This document shows, one piece after another, positions 32,403-40,531 of a DNA stretch of 64,000 nt. The position numbers and the translations under genes were made by a program. The stretch covers positions 112,705 through 176,704 of the forward strand of contig NZ_JAUFQB010000063.1 of assembly GCF_030409525.1 (NCBI RefSeq). The letters run 5' to 3'. The notes beneath the pieces are model-generated. The model made no database searches, was not told the origin of the DNA, and saw nothing but the letters and a program-made list of their open reading frames with translations. The DNA is from Kaistella yonginensis. Lineage in GTDB: Bacteria; Bacteroidota; Bacteroidia; Flavobacteriales; Weeksellaceae. Each line of letters starts with the position of its first letter. Within the stretch, counting starts at the first letter, position 1.

Positions 32403-34601
32403 ATGTCAAATTTAAGATTTAAAGCGCTAGAATTGCTTTCTCAAAAAGATTATAGAAAAGAAAATGCGGTCGAAGTTCCGGCAAAATTATCTTCTCTTTT
32501 TTGTGAAAACGTTTTTTCAGAAGAAACGATGAGGGAGTATTTAACGCATGAAGCATTTGCCTCCATTCAAAACGCCATTAAAAGCGGCGTGAAAATTCAA
32601 CGGGATGTTGCTGATCAAATTGCCGTAGCGATGAAAGATTGGTCTCTGAGCAAAGGGGTTACTCATTATACACACTGGTTTCAACCGTTAACAGGTTCTA
32701 CTGCCGAAAAACATGATTCTTTCTTTACTCCCTTTGAAAGTGATCGCGCTATAGAAAGGTTTTCGGGCGGGATGCTGATTCAGCAAGAACCCGATGCGTC
32801 ATCATTTCCTAACGGAGGGATCAGAAATACTTTTGAAGCACGTGGCTATACCGCTTGGGATCCTACTTCGCCGGCTTTTATCATGGGAACTACGCTCTGT
32901 ATTCCTTCTATCTTCATTTCCTACACAGGGGAAACACTGGATTATAAAGCACCATTATTGCGAGCTTTACATGCAGTTGACGAAGCGGCCACGGATATTT
33001 GTCGCTCTTATTTTGACAAAAATGTAACCAAAGTAAGTCCAACCTTAGGGTGGGAACAGGAGTATTTCTTGGTTGATTCTGCCTTATACCAGTCCCGACC
33101 AGATTTAGTAATTACAGGAAAAACCCTTTTGGGACATTCACCAGCTAAAGGTCAACAATTAGATGATCATTATTTTGGGTCGATTCCTACCAGAGTCATG
33201 AACTTCATGAAAGAATTAGAAATTAAATCAATTCAATTAGGTATTCCCGTAACTACTCGGCATAATGAAGTGGCTCCCAATCAATTTGAATTGGCACCGA
33301 TGTTTGAAGAGGTAAATGTGGCGGTTGACCATAATTCATTATTAATGGATCTAATGGCGAGGGTCGCACACAAACATCATTTTCATATTTTATTTCACGA
33401 GAAACCATTTGCCGGAGTAAACGGAAGTGGAAAACATAATAACTGGAGTTTGGCCACCGATACCGGCGAGAACCTGTTGAGCCCAGGCAAGAATCCTAAA
33501 AAGAATTTACAGTTTTTAACTTTTTTCGTCAATACCCTCAAAGCAGTTCATGATTATGCAGATTTATTACGGGTAAGTATTGCTTCTGCCGGAAACGATC
33601 ACCGTTTGGGTGCGAATGAAGCGCCGCCTGCGATAATTTCTGCTTTCATCGGCTCTCAGCTATTCGGTGTGTTAGAAGAACTTGAAAAAGTAAAAGACGG
33701 AAAACTATCCCCAGAAGAAAAAACAGATTTGAAGCTGAATGTTGTTGGGAAAATTCCGAATATTTTACTCGACAATACCGACAGAAACAGAACTTCACCT
33801 TTTGCTTTTACGGGAAATAAATTTGAAATTAGAGCAGTGGGCTCCTCTGCAAATTGTGCCGAGGTGATGACTGTTATGAATGCCATCGCTGCTAAGCAGT
33901 TTAAAATGTTCAAAGTAGAAGTTGATGCCCTGGTAGAAAGTGGTTTAAAAAAAGACGAAGCCATTTTTAATGTCTTGCGGGAATATATTAAAGTCTCGAA
34001 AAACATCATGTTTGAAGGAGATGGTTATTCGGAAGAATGGGCTATTGAAGCTGCAAAGAGGGGATTGAACAATCTGAAAACAACACCACAAGCACTGAGT
34101 AGAGAGTTGGATCCAAAATTTATAGCATTGTATGAAGAGCTTGGGATTTATACCCACCGCGAAATGGAAGCCAGAAATGAAATTAAACTAGAGAAGTATT
34201 CTAGCGTAATTGCCATCGAAGCCAGAGTGCTTGCCGATATTGCGAGAAATCATATTATTCCTTGCGCTCTTAATTATCAAAACCGTCTTATTGAAAATGT
34301 AAAAGGATTGAAAGAAATCTTCGGCGATGAGGAGTTTCAAACCTTAGCCAAAGAGCAGATGAGTTTGATTAGAGACATTTCAGGTCACGTAAGCATTATC
34401 AAAATAGGAGTAGAAAATCTGTTGAAGGCAATTGCCGAGGCGAAGTCAAAGGACTCATCGCGCGAAATGGCTGAGTCTTTTTGTGAAGAGGTGATTCCTT
34501 TCTTTGCTACCATTAGAAACTCATCGGATGAACTAGAAATGATGGTGGATGACGAATTATGGCCAATGACAAAATACCGTGAATTACTGTTTACAAAATA
34601 A
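32403..34601 (+). CDS. glnN: Glutamine synthetase type III
   Basis: Assimilates ammonium onto glutamate with ATP. The 732-residue length, far above the about 450 of type I, is diagnostic of type III (GlnN). Seen are the G-W-E-Q-E-Y-F glutamate/ATP loop, the N-Q-F-E-L-A-P metal-site stretch, the glutamate flap region K-H-N-N-W-S and the N-R-T-S-P-F-A-F arginine loop. The start at ATG 32403 (M-S-N-L-R-F-K) is preferred over the hydrophobic upstream extension from 32340, which would look like a false signal peptide on a cytosolic enzyme. It is followed by a strong terminator. Confidence 0.95.
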   Translation: MSNLRFKALELLSQKDYRKENAVEVPAKLSSLFCENVFSEETMREYLTHEAFASIQNAIKSGVKIQRDVADQIAVAMKDWSLSKGVTHYTHWFQPLTGSTAEKHDSFFTPFESDRAIERFSGGMLIQQEPDASSFPNGGIRNTFEARGYTAWDPTSPAFIMGTTLCIPSIFISYTGETLDYKAPLLRALHAVDEAATDICRSYFDKNVTKVSPTLGWEQEYFLVDSALYQSRPDLVITGKTLLGHSPAKGQQLDDHYFGSIPTRVMNFMKELEIKSIQLGIPVTTRHNEVAPNQFELAPMFEEVNVAVDHNSLLMDLMARVAHKHHFHILFHEKPFAGVNGSGKHNNWSLATDTGENLLSPGKNPKKNLQFLTFFVNTLKAVHDYADLLRVSIASAGNDHRLGANEAPPAIISAFIGSQLFGVLEELEKVKDGKLSPEEKTDLKLNVVGKIPNILLDNTDRNRTSPFAFTGNKFEIRAVGSSANCAEVMTVMNAIAAKQFKMFKVEVDALVESGLKKDEAIFNVLREYIKVSKNIMFEGDGYSEEWAIEAAKRGLNNLKTTPQALSRELDPKFIALYEELGIYTHREMEARNEIKLEKYSSVIAIEARVLADIARNHIIPCALNYQNRLIENVKGLKEIFGDEEFQTLAKEQMSLIRDISGHVSIIKIGVENLLKAIAEAKSKDSSREMAESFCEEVIPFFATIRNSSDELEMMVDDELWPMTKYRELLFTK

Positions 34602-34620
34602 CATTAAACAAACTATCCTT

Positions 34621-34650
34621 AGAGAAGCCCCATTAAATGGGGCTTTTCTT
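34621..34650 (+). terminator. Rho-independent terminator after glutamine synthetase
   Basis: AGAAGCCCCAT pairs with ATGGGGCTTTT across a 3-base loop, followed by a T-rich stretch. Confidence 0.9.
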
Positions 34651-34744
34651 TATTATTTTAATTCAATTTTCAGTCAATAGAAGAATTCAATAAAGTTGAT
34701 AGATTAAAAATATAAATGTTAACAAATCTTAATGGAACTAAAAT

Positions 34745-34771
34745 CGCAACCCCTTAAATAAAGGGATTGCG
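34745..34771. repeat. Imperfect inverted repeat between glnN and the NlpC/P60 gene
   Basis: CGCAACCCCTT (34745-34755) and AAGGGATTGCG (34761-34771) pair with one mismatch around a 5-base loop. There is no T run right after it, and the strong terminator of glnN is already 100 bases upstream. It could be a small RNA element or a second terminator. The gap 34602-34927 otherwise holds the palindrome at 34834 and the promoter at 34868. Confidence 0.4.
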
Positions 34772-34833
34772 GGGATTATTCTTTTAACATTATTAAAAAT
34801 ACTGTTAAAATGTGTTAAAGTGCTAGGCTGATT

Positions 34834-34849
34834 AGGGTGTTTTCACCCT
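34834..34849. promoter_or_regulatory. Perfect palindrome just upstream of the NlpC/P60 promoter
   Basis: AGGGTG, TTTT, CACCCT lies 18 bases before the -7 box, in the place of an operator or of a short attenuating hairpin. No regulator can be named. Confidence 0.4.
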
Positions 34850-34867
34850 CAGTTTTGCTGTAATACC

Positions 34868-34875
34868 TACTTTTG
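34868..34875 (+). promoter_or_regulatory. Promoter -7 box of the NlpC/P60 gene (TACTTTTG)
   Basis: A TAnnTTTG match 53 bases before ATG 34928. It leaves an untranslated leader of about 45 bases. Confidence 0.55.
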
Positions 34876-34927
34876 TATTGCTTTTTAAATGAAAATATTA
34901 CGTTTTAACACGGAGAATCAAATATAT

Positions 34928-35620
34928 ATGAAGAAAAGAGTTTTGTTTTATTGTGCCGCTGTGTTTGCTACATTATCAATGCAATCTTGTGTTACCAACT
35001 ATGTAGTTTCCACGCCAACAACTTACGTTAACGAATACAAATCAAATGCCAAACTAGCTTCGATAGATAATAAGAAACTTGCACTAGCAAAAGACCAACT
35101 ATTGAGCAGCTTCAAAGATGAGCAATTTGCCACAGGAAAGAGTTTAGAGAATATTGTTAAAAATGAGGAAATTGCAAAAGCAGTTCGTTTCTCAAAAAAA
35201 ATAGATGATATTTTAACCGAAGCCGAAACCTATTTAGGAACTCCTTATAGATATGGCGGAATGACAAGACGGGGAATTGACTGTTCTGCCTTCGTTTTAT
35301 CAGTATTCGGTGCAAGTGCTGGCATGACGCTACCAAGAGTTGCAGCTTCCCAAGCACAAGAAGGTGAGAAAGTAGAAAAAAACAACCTTCAGAAAGGAGA
35401 CCTGGTTTTCTTTTCACACGGTAAAGGAAGAATCTCACACGTAGGAATCGTAGAAAGCATAACAGATGACGGCCAAGTGAAATTTATTCACGCCGCAACT
35501 TCCAAAGGAGTGATGATCTCCTCACTGGATGATTCTTATTGGGGACCTAGATTTAGATTTGCCAAAAGAGTTTTATCACAAGATGTTTTTAATGACAACG
35601 TTGCAAATAATATAAATTAA
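34928..35620 (+). CDS. NlpC/P60 (C40) cell-wall peptidase lipoprotein
   Basis: A 230-residue lipoprotein of the Spr/MepS kind that cleaves peptidoglycan peptides between D-iGlu and the diamino acid. Its signal peptide ends M-Q-S-C (Cys21). The papain-like triad is visible: Cys119 in G-I-D-C-S-A-F, His171 in I-S-H-V-G-I, and His188 in F-I-H-A-A. The stretch T-P-Y-R-Y-G-G just before the cysteine is typical. ATG 34928 is chosen because it opens the signal peptide; an ATG at 34889 would add 13 residues of unlike composition. Monocistronic, ended by a strong terminator. Confidence 0.93.
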   Translation: MKKRVLFYCAAVFATLSMQSCVTNYVVSTPTTYVNEYKSNAKLASIDNKKLALAKDQLLSSFKDEQFATGKSLENIVKNEEIAKAVRFSKKIDDILTEAETYLGTPYRYGGMTRRGIDCSAFVLSVFGASAGMTLPRVAASQAQEGEKVEKNNLQKGDLVFFSHGKGRISHVGIVESITDDGQVKFIHAATSKGVMISSLDDSYWGPRFRFAKRVLSQDVFNDNVANNIN

Positions 35621-35637
35621 ATAATTGATATTCCAAG

Positions 35638-35664
35638 AAAACCACCTTTTATGGTGGTTTTTTT
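35638..35664 (+). terminator. Rho-independent terminator after the NlpC/P60 gene
   Basis: AAACCACC pairs with GGTGGTTT around a 6-base loop, followed by a T run. Confidence 0.88.
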
Positions 35665-35697
35665 ATGCGTCGTAATCAGGAGTAACAAACGAATTGC

Positions 35698-35783
35698 AAC
35701 TTACCCAATCCTCACCCGCTGTCCGCTGTTTCCACTCATCGCAGTCGCGAATTCGTGGGATGCCACTCCCATCGGGACTAGAA
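35698..35783 (+). repeat. Dispersed intergenic repeat, copy E (divergent)
   Basis: The sequence contains CACCCGCTGTCCGCTGTTTC and closes GGATGCCACTCCCATCGGGA followed by CTAG. This matches the layout of the other copies (a CCGC-rich start, a middle spacer, a GGATGCC…ATCGGGxCTA end as in copy D). It occupies most of the 367-base gap between the NlpC/P60 and EF-G2 genes; the rest (35784-35987) shows no gene. Confidence 0.55.
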
Positions 35784-35987
35784 CAAAGGGTATTTTCTAC
35801 CTTCAAAATTCTACCATCTACCCTCAATTTATTAAAATCCGGGCAAATTCATAATGTCAAATATCATCCTTTCCTCAACGTATTTCTTAAAAACCAATCT
35901 AAATCTTTTGTAACTTTATATTCCTAAAAATCAAGTGCTGGTCATTTCCTTTTTAGTATTACCCGTAAATTACTAAAATCAAATATT

Positions 35988-38111
35988 ATGAGTGCTAATA
36001 CCAAAAACTTACGAAATGTGGTCTTGCTCGGACATTCCGACAGCGGCAAAACTACATTGATTGAAACCATGTTGTACGAGGGCGGGGCGATTAAGCGCCG
36101 TGGTAGTATAGAAGGGCAAAACACGGTGAGCGACAATACTGATTTGGAACATGAAAAAGGGAAAACCCTTTTTTCACATCAAATGTTCGTTAACTGGCGG
36201 AACAATAAAATCAATATGATTGATACACCAGGATTTGATGATTTTATCGGCGAAGTGGTCTCTTCTCTAAAAGTTGCAGACACCGCGATTATCGTCCTCA
36301 ATGCAGCAAATGGCGTCGAAGTAGGAACCGAACTCGTTTGGGAATATGTTGAAAAATACCAAACTCCAGCAATTTTTGTCATCAATCAAATGGATCATCC
36401 CAAGGCGGATTACGACAAAACTTTAGACCAAGCCAAAGAACGATTTGGCAGCAAACTTCTTCCCATCCAATATCCGTATAATTCTGGCCCAAATTTCAAT
36501 GCGATTATCGATGCTTTAAGAATGATTATGTACGAGTTTCCAGCAGATGGTGGTAAACCAGAGAAAAAACCTATTCCAGCTAGCGAAATAGAAAAAGCCA
36601 ACCAAATGCACAACGCACTGGTAGAGATTGCCGCAGAAAATGAAGAAGGCTTAATGGAAAAATATTTCGAAGAAGGAACACTTTCTGAAGAAGATTTAGC
36701 CCAAGGAATTACGCTCGCTTTAGCAAAACAACAATTCTTTCCCGTATTTATTACCAGTGGTATAAAAGATATGGGAAGCGGCAGATTGATGGGGTTCTTA
36801 GATGATATCGCACCTTCTCCTGCGGAAAGACCAGCTAGAAAACTAGAAAATGGCGACGAAGTTTCTTATAATTCCGATGACAAAACAACCCTTTTTATTT
36901 ACAAAACAATTTCGGAACCGCAAGTGGGAATGGTTTCTTATTTTAAAGTTTTAAGTGGGAAAGTAAAACCAGGTGATGAACTGGTGAATGCAGAAAATGG
37001 TGAAACAGAACGTATTTCGCAATTATTTGTGGCCGAAGGCAAAGACCGAATTCCGGTTGATGAATTGGTTGCAGGTGATCTAGGCGTTACCGTGAAACTG
37101 AAATTTGCCCGTTCGAATCATACGCTCAATACAAAAGGGCTCAACCGAAAGGTCCGCCCGATGGAATTCCCAGAAAGCCGGATCAGAAAAGCAATATTTA
37201 CCGATGCAGCTGCCGACATGGAAAAACTGGTGACGGCATTGCATAAAATTCAAGAAGAAGACCCTACGCTGAAAGTAGAACAATCTGCAGAGCTCAAACA
37301 AACAATTCTTCATGGACAGGGGCAACTTCACCTCGACTTGGTGAAAGAAAGACTACAAGATGATTTTGGTGTGAAAATGAATTTTGCCGAACCAAAAATT
37401 TCTTATCGCGAAACCATTACAGGAGCTGCTGATGCAGATTATCGACACAAAAAACAATCTGGCGGTTCTGGTCAGTTTGGAGAAATTCACATGAGGGTTG
37501 AAAATTTCTACGAGGGAATGGAGGAGCCATCCGGTTTCAATATCCGACAAAAAGAAATTGAAGACCTACCGTGGGGTGGCAAACTCGCCTTCTACTGGTG
37601 TATCGTGGGTGGTACGATTGATAACCGCTACATCGGTGCCATTAAAAAAGGAATTATGCAGCAGATGAATGAAGGTCCATTGACCGGTTCTCGTTGCCAG
37701 AACATCAGGGTTATTATTTATGATGGGAAAATGCATAGTGTAGATTCCAACGATATTTCCTTCCAACTGGCGGCATCTGGTGCTTTTAAAGAAGCATTCC
37801 ATCAGGCTAAACCGCAGCTTTTAGAACCGATGTATTCCGTAGAAATTCTTTGTCCAGATGAAGACACAGGCGATGTTATGGGCGATTTACAAACAAGACG
37901 TGCCATAATTTCGGGCATGGATTCCGAAGGACATTATCAAAAAATTTTATCTGATATTCCGCTCGCAGCACTCCATGATTACGGTTCTAGCTTACGGTCT
38001 ATCACAGGTGGACGTGCAAAATTCACCATGAAGTTTGCCGATTACCAATTGGTGCCGCCAAATGTTCAGCAGGAATTAATCAAAAAACATTCACCTTTGG
38101 CAGAAGCTTAA
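35988..38111 (+). CDS. Elongation factor G-like GTPase (EF-G2 type)
   Basis: 707 residues with all five EF-G domains in order. The GTPase motifs are G-H-S-D-S-G-K-T-T (G1, residues 15-23), D-T-P-G (79-82) and N-Q-M-D (133-136). The P-loop lacks the A-H-I-D-A-G-K-T-T form of the main EF-G; this and the strand V-V-L-L-G-H-S-D-S-G-K place it with the Bacteroidota paralogue EF-G2 rather than with the main fusA or with tetracycline-protection proteins. In Bacteroides EF-G2 is known to support translation during nutrient limitation. It is monocistronic, with a strong terminator downstream. Confidence 0.88.
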   Translation: MSANTKNLRNVVLLGHSDSGKTTLIETMLYEGGAIKRRGSIEGQNTVSDNTDLEHEKGKTLFSHQMFVNWRNNKINMIDTPGFDDFIGEVVSSLKVADTAIIVLNAANGVEVGTELVWEYVEKYQTPAIFVINQMDHPKADYDKTLDQAKERFGSKLLPIQYPYNSGPNFNAIIDALRMIMYEFPADGGKPEKKPIPASEIEKANQMHNALVEIAAENEEGLMEKYFEEGTLSEEDLAQGITLALAKQQFFPVFITSGIKDMGSGRLMGFLDDIAPSPAERPARKLENGDEVSYNSDDKTTLFIYKTISEPQVGMVSYFKVLSGKVKPGDELVNAENGETERISQLFVAEGKDRIPVDELVAGDLGVTVKLKFARSNHTLNTKGLNRKVRPMEFPESRIRKAIFTDAAADMEKLVTALHKIQEEDPTLKVEQSAELKQTILHGQGQLHLDLVKERLQDDFGVKMNFAEPKISYRETITGAADADYRHKKQSGGSGQFGEIHMRVENFYEGMEEPSGFNIRQKEIEDLPWGGKLAFYWCIVGGTIDNRYIGAIKKGIMQQMNEGPLTGSRCQNIRVIIYDGKMHSVDSNDISFQLAASGAFKEAFHQAKPQLLEPMYSVEILCPDEDTGDVMGDLQTRRAIISGMDSEGHYQKILSDIPLAALHDYGSSLRSITGGRAKFTMKFADYQLVPPNVQQELIKKHSPLAEA

Positions 38112-38168
38112 AACAGAAGCCAAGACAAAATTAGAAGTAGCCAAGTGAATGATTGCCAATAGGTAAAG

Positions 38169-38197
38169 AAAAACCTCGACGAAAGCCGAGGTTTTTT
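38169..38197 (+). terminator. Rho-independent terminator after the EF-G2 gene
   Basis: AAAACCTCG pairs with CGAGGTTTT around ACGAAAGC and is followed by T. The same stem-loop recurs at 59576-59601. It can also serve the convergent barrel gene. Confidence 0.88.
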
Positions 38198-38215
38198 CTA
38201 GATCAAATAGGTTTC

Positions 38216-38728
38216 TTATTTTTTTGAAATATCAAAAGAAACACCCACATTCATTTGAAACTGATTGTTTAAATTATTATAAACTTTGTCTTTTTCATCA
38301 TATTTTGCAAAAGGAAATTGAGCCTCTGCAAAAAGGCCGAAACCTTTATCGAAAAACACCCTCGTGCCAATATGACCTCCGAAGTTTTTCAAACCTAGAT
38401 TAAGACCAGGATAAACATCGATATTTTGTGGCAATCCTAAGACGCTTCCTAGGTTTGCATTGAATCTTGCTTTGATGTCGAAACGGTCACCAAAAGAAGG
38501 CTTGCCTAATGCGTCAATTTCTTTAGCACCTAATAAATATCCTGCCTGTGCACCAATAGAGAAACTTTCGCCCAAACCGTAATCCAAAGAAGTCATTACA
38601 CCGGTTCCACCATCTTGAAGGTTAACCCCAATTTGATAACGCATATCATTTGTTCCTCTAAATGCATCTGATTGTGCATTTGCCACTCCGAAAACCGCAA
38701 TCATTGCAGTTAAAAATATTTTTTTCAT
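38216..38728 (-). CDS. Small outer-membrane beta-barrel-like protein (DUF6646-like)
   Basis: 170 residues from ATG 38728, with a signal peptide (…G-V-A-N-A-Q) and a body of amphipathic strands rich in Gly and aromatic residues (S-I-G-A-Q-A-G-Y-L-L-G, F-G-L-F-A-E-A-Q-F-P-F), ending in alternating V-x-V-S-F. This is typical of an 8-strand outer-membrane barrel. From memory it is in the DUF6646 family; no function is known. The open frame runs back to 38902, but the promoter box at 38755-38762 supports the short start. It is distinct from the overlapping dehydrogenase end at 38781. Confidence 0.78.
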   Translation of the reverse strand: MKKIFLTAMIAVFGVANAQSDAFRGTNDMRYQIGVNLQDGGTGVMTSLDYGLGESFSIGAQAGYLLGAKEIDALGKPSFGDRFDIKARFNANLGSVLGLPQNIDVYPGLNLGLKNFGGHIGTRVFFDKGFGLFAEAQFPFAKYDEKDKVYNNLNNQFQMNVGVSFDISKK

Positions 38729-38754
38729 AATTTCTATGTTATATTTAACAGCTG

Positions 38755-38762
38755 CAAAGTTA
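38755..38762 (-). promoter_or_regulatory. Promoter -7 box of the small barrel gene (TAACTTTG)
   Basis: A minus-strand TAnnTTTG match 26 bases before ATG 38728. Confidence 0.55.
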
Positions 38763-38780
38763 AGCATTTTCATTTTCATT

Positions 38781-40022
38781 TTATTTTTTTGAAATTTTAT
38801 AAAGTTTCCCGCTATCGGTAATCGCATAAAGATTTCCGTCGTGACCATTATGAACATCACGAAAACGCTCTTTTCGATCTTCCAGCAGCCATTCTTCACC
38901 AACTACTTTATTGTTTTTAATGACCAGTCTGATAATTTTCTCACCACTCAAACAGCCGAGCATCATATTATTTTTCCATTCTGCTATGTTTCCAGTGTAG
39001 AAGGTAATTCCACTCATTGAAATCGAGGGATCCCAATAATACACCGGTTGCGTGGTGCCCTCTTTTTGGGTAGTTCCAGCATTAATTTTTTTACCGCTAT
39101 ATTCAATTCCATAAGTAACATCGCCCCAGCCGTAATTTTTTCCGGGTTGTATTAAATTAACTTCGTCACCACCTTTCGGTCCCATCTCCGCTTCCCATAA
39201 TTGTCCTTTCTCATCCATGGCTAAACCTTGTGGATTTCGGTGACCATAAGAATAGATTTCAGGTTTGTATTTTGAATTTCCGAAGAAAGGATTTCCCGAT
39301 GCAGGTTTCCCTTCTTTGGTCATTTTTAAAACTTTTCCCAAATAAGCCATTGTATTTAATGCTAAAGGTCTGGTTTCAAGGTCAGAACGCTCACCAGTGC
39401 TGACAAATAAATTTCCATCTTTGTCAAAAACCAATCGACTTCCGTAATGGAGTTTACCATCATAAGTTGGAGTGGCTCTAAAAATAACTTGGGGATTTTC
39501 AATGGTCTTTTCATCACCAGAAAGTTTGCCTTTCCCAACGGCGGTATGATTTCCGCCAGAGACAGGCTCAGAGAAAGTCCAATAAATCATTCTGTTGTTT
39601 TTAAAGTCGGGATCGAGCGCTACATCTAACAATCCACCTTGTGCTTTTGAATCTACTGTTGGGAATCCAACAACTTTAGACATTGTCTTTCCGTCTGCAG
39701 AAAGAATATTCATGAAGCCTGATTTTTCGGTAATTAAAAATCGTCCGTCTGGTAAATTGATAATTCCCCACGGTTTTCCCAACTCTGACTTTATGACTTC
39801 AACGTTATATACCGTTTTTGTCTTAACGCCTTCCACTCTTGTTTGTCCTTCAAAAGCAGGTTTAAAGGTCGGGGAATTTTTATCCGATGTTTCTGGATTT
39901 GGTACAGTTCCGTTTACAGGGACTGAATTATTTGTTGAAGATGTTGTTTGAGAATTTCCGGAGCACGAAGCCAATAGGGAAAAAGCAACAACTGCTGAGA
40001 TTGAATTAATTGAATATTTCAT
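38781..40022 (-). CDS. PQQ-dependent sugar dehydrogenase lipoprotein
   Basis: A 413-residue lipoprotein (signal peptide ending L-L-A-S-C) with the six-bladed propeller of the soluble aldose dehydrogenase family (GSDH/Yli type). Characteristic stretches are G-K-P-W-G-I-I-N-L-P-D-G-R-F-L-I-T-E-K, the Y-G-S-R-L-V-F-D-K-D-G-N-L-F-V blade, Y-S-Y-G-H-R-N-P-Q-G-L-A with the catalytic His region, and E-M-G-P-K-G-G-D-E-V-N. It should oxidise aldoses in the periplasm or at the cell surface if PQQ is available; no PQQ synthesis gene is in the window. The start at ATG 40022 opens the lipoprotein signal. Confidence 0.9.
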   Translation of the reverse strand: MKYSINSISAVVAFSLLASCSGNSQTTSSTNNSVPVNGTVPNPETSDKNSPTFKPAFEGQTRVEGVKTKTVYNVEVIKSELGKPWGIINLPDGRFLITEKSGFMNILSADGKTMSKVVGFPTVDSKAQGGLLDVALDPDFKNNRMIYWTFSEPVSGGNHTAVGKGKLSGDEKTIENPQVIFRATPTYDGKLHYGSRLVFDKDGNLFVSTGERSDLETRPLALNTMAYLGKVLKMTKEGKPASGNPFFGNSKYKPEIYSYGHRNPQGLAMDEKGQLWEAEMGPKGGDEVNLIQPGKNYGWGDVTYGIEYSGKKINAGTTQKEGTTQPVYYWDPSISMSGITFYTGNIAEWKNNMMLGCLSGEKIIRLVIKNNKVVGEEWLLEDRKERFRDVHNGHDGNLYAITDSGKLYKISKK

Positions 40023-40121
40023 TGGTAATTGAATTTGATAAGTAGCTATTGACAACAAAAAACATTCCTTGTTATCAATTTCAATAAATATACAAAAATA
40101 TAATGTTTATTTAAAAAAGTT

Positions 40122-40139
40122 ATTCTACATTTGTAGAAT
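40122..40139 (+). promoter_or_regulatory. BlaI-type operator overlapping the promoter of blaI-M56
   Basis: ATTCTACA TT TGTAGAAT is a perfect inverted repeat with 8-base arms, containing TACAnnTGTA as in BlaI/MecI operators. The -7 box TACATTTG (40126-40133) lies inside it, so bound repressor would block transcription. A further half-site TTGTAGAA sits at 40151-40158, just before the ATG at 40159. Confidence 0.72.
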
Positions 40140-40158
40140 CAAATCTTAACTTGTAGAA

Positions 40159-40527
40159 ATGAAACAAAAATTAACGGAAGCAGAAAAGGAAATAATGGAA
40201 ATTTTGTGGGAACAGAAAACTGCTTTTATGAAAGATATTTTAGAAGTATATCAAGAGCCAAAACCCGCCTCTACAACAGTTGCGACACTTCTAAAAAGAA
40301 TGCAGACCAAGAATTTAGTTGGCTATAAAACCTTTGGCAATTCCAGAGAGTATTTCCCAAAAGTTGATAAAGAAACCTACTTCAATCAGGAGATGAATTC
40401 GATGATTGACCGTTTTTTCAACAGTTCTGTATCTCAGTTTGCTTCTTTTTTCGCTTCCAACAAAAAGCTTTCACAAAGCCAGTTGAAAGACCTACGAGAT
40501 ATTATTGATCATCAAATAAAAGAATAA
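40159..40527 (+). CDS. BlaI/MecI/CopY-family transcriptional repressor
   Basis: A 122-residue winged-helix repressor: L-T-E-A-E-K-E-I-M-E-I-L-W at the start, a recognition helix in S-T-T-V-A-T-L-L-K-R-M and the wing K-T-F-G-N-S-R-E-Y-F-P, then a helical dimer domain. Homologues repress their own operon and are cleaved when the partner M56 peptidase senses a signal (beta-lactam in the classical case). The operator at 40122-40139 indicates autoregulation. The M56 gene follows after 4 bases. In Bacteroidota such pairs often control envelope functions, so resistance should not be assumed. Confidence 0.92.
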   Translation: MKQKLTEAEKEIMEILWEQKTAFMKDILEVYQEPKPASTTVATLLKRMQTKNLVGYKTFGNSREYFPKVDKETYFNQEMNSMIDRFFNSSVSQFASFFASNKKLSQSQLKDLRDIIDHQIKE

Positions 40528-40531
40528 AAAC

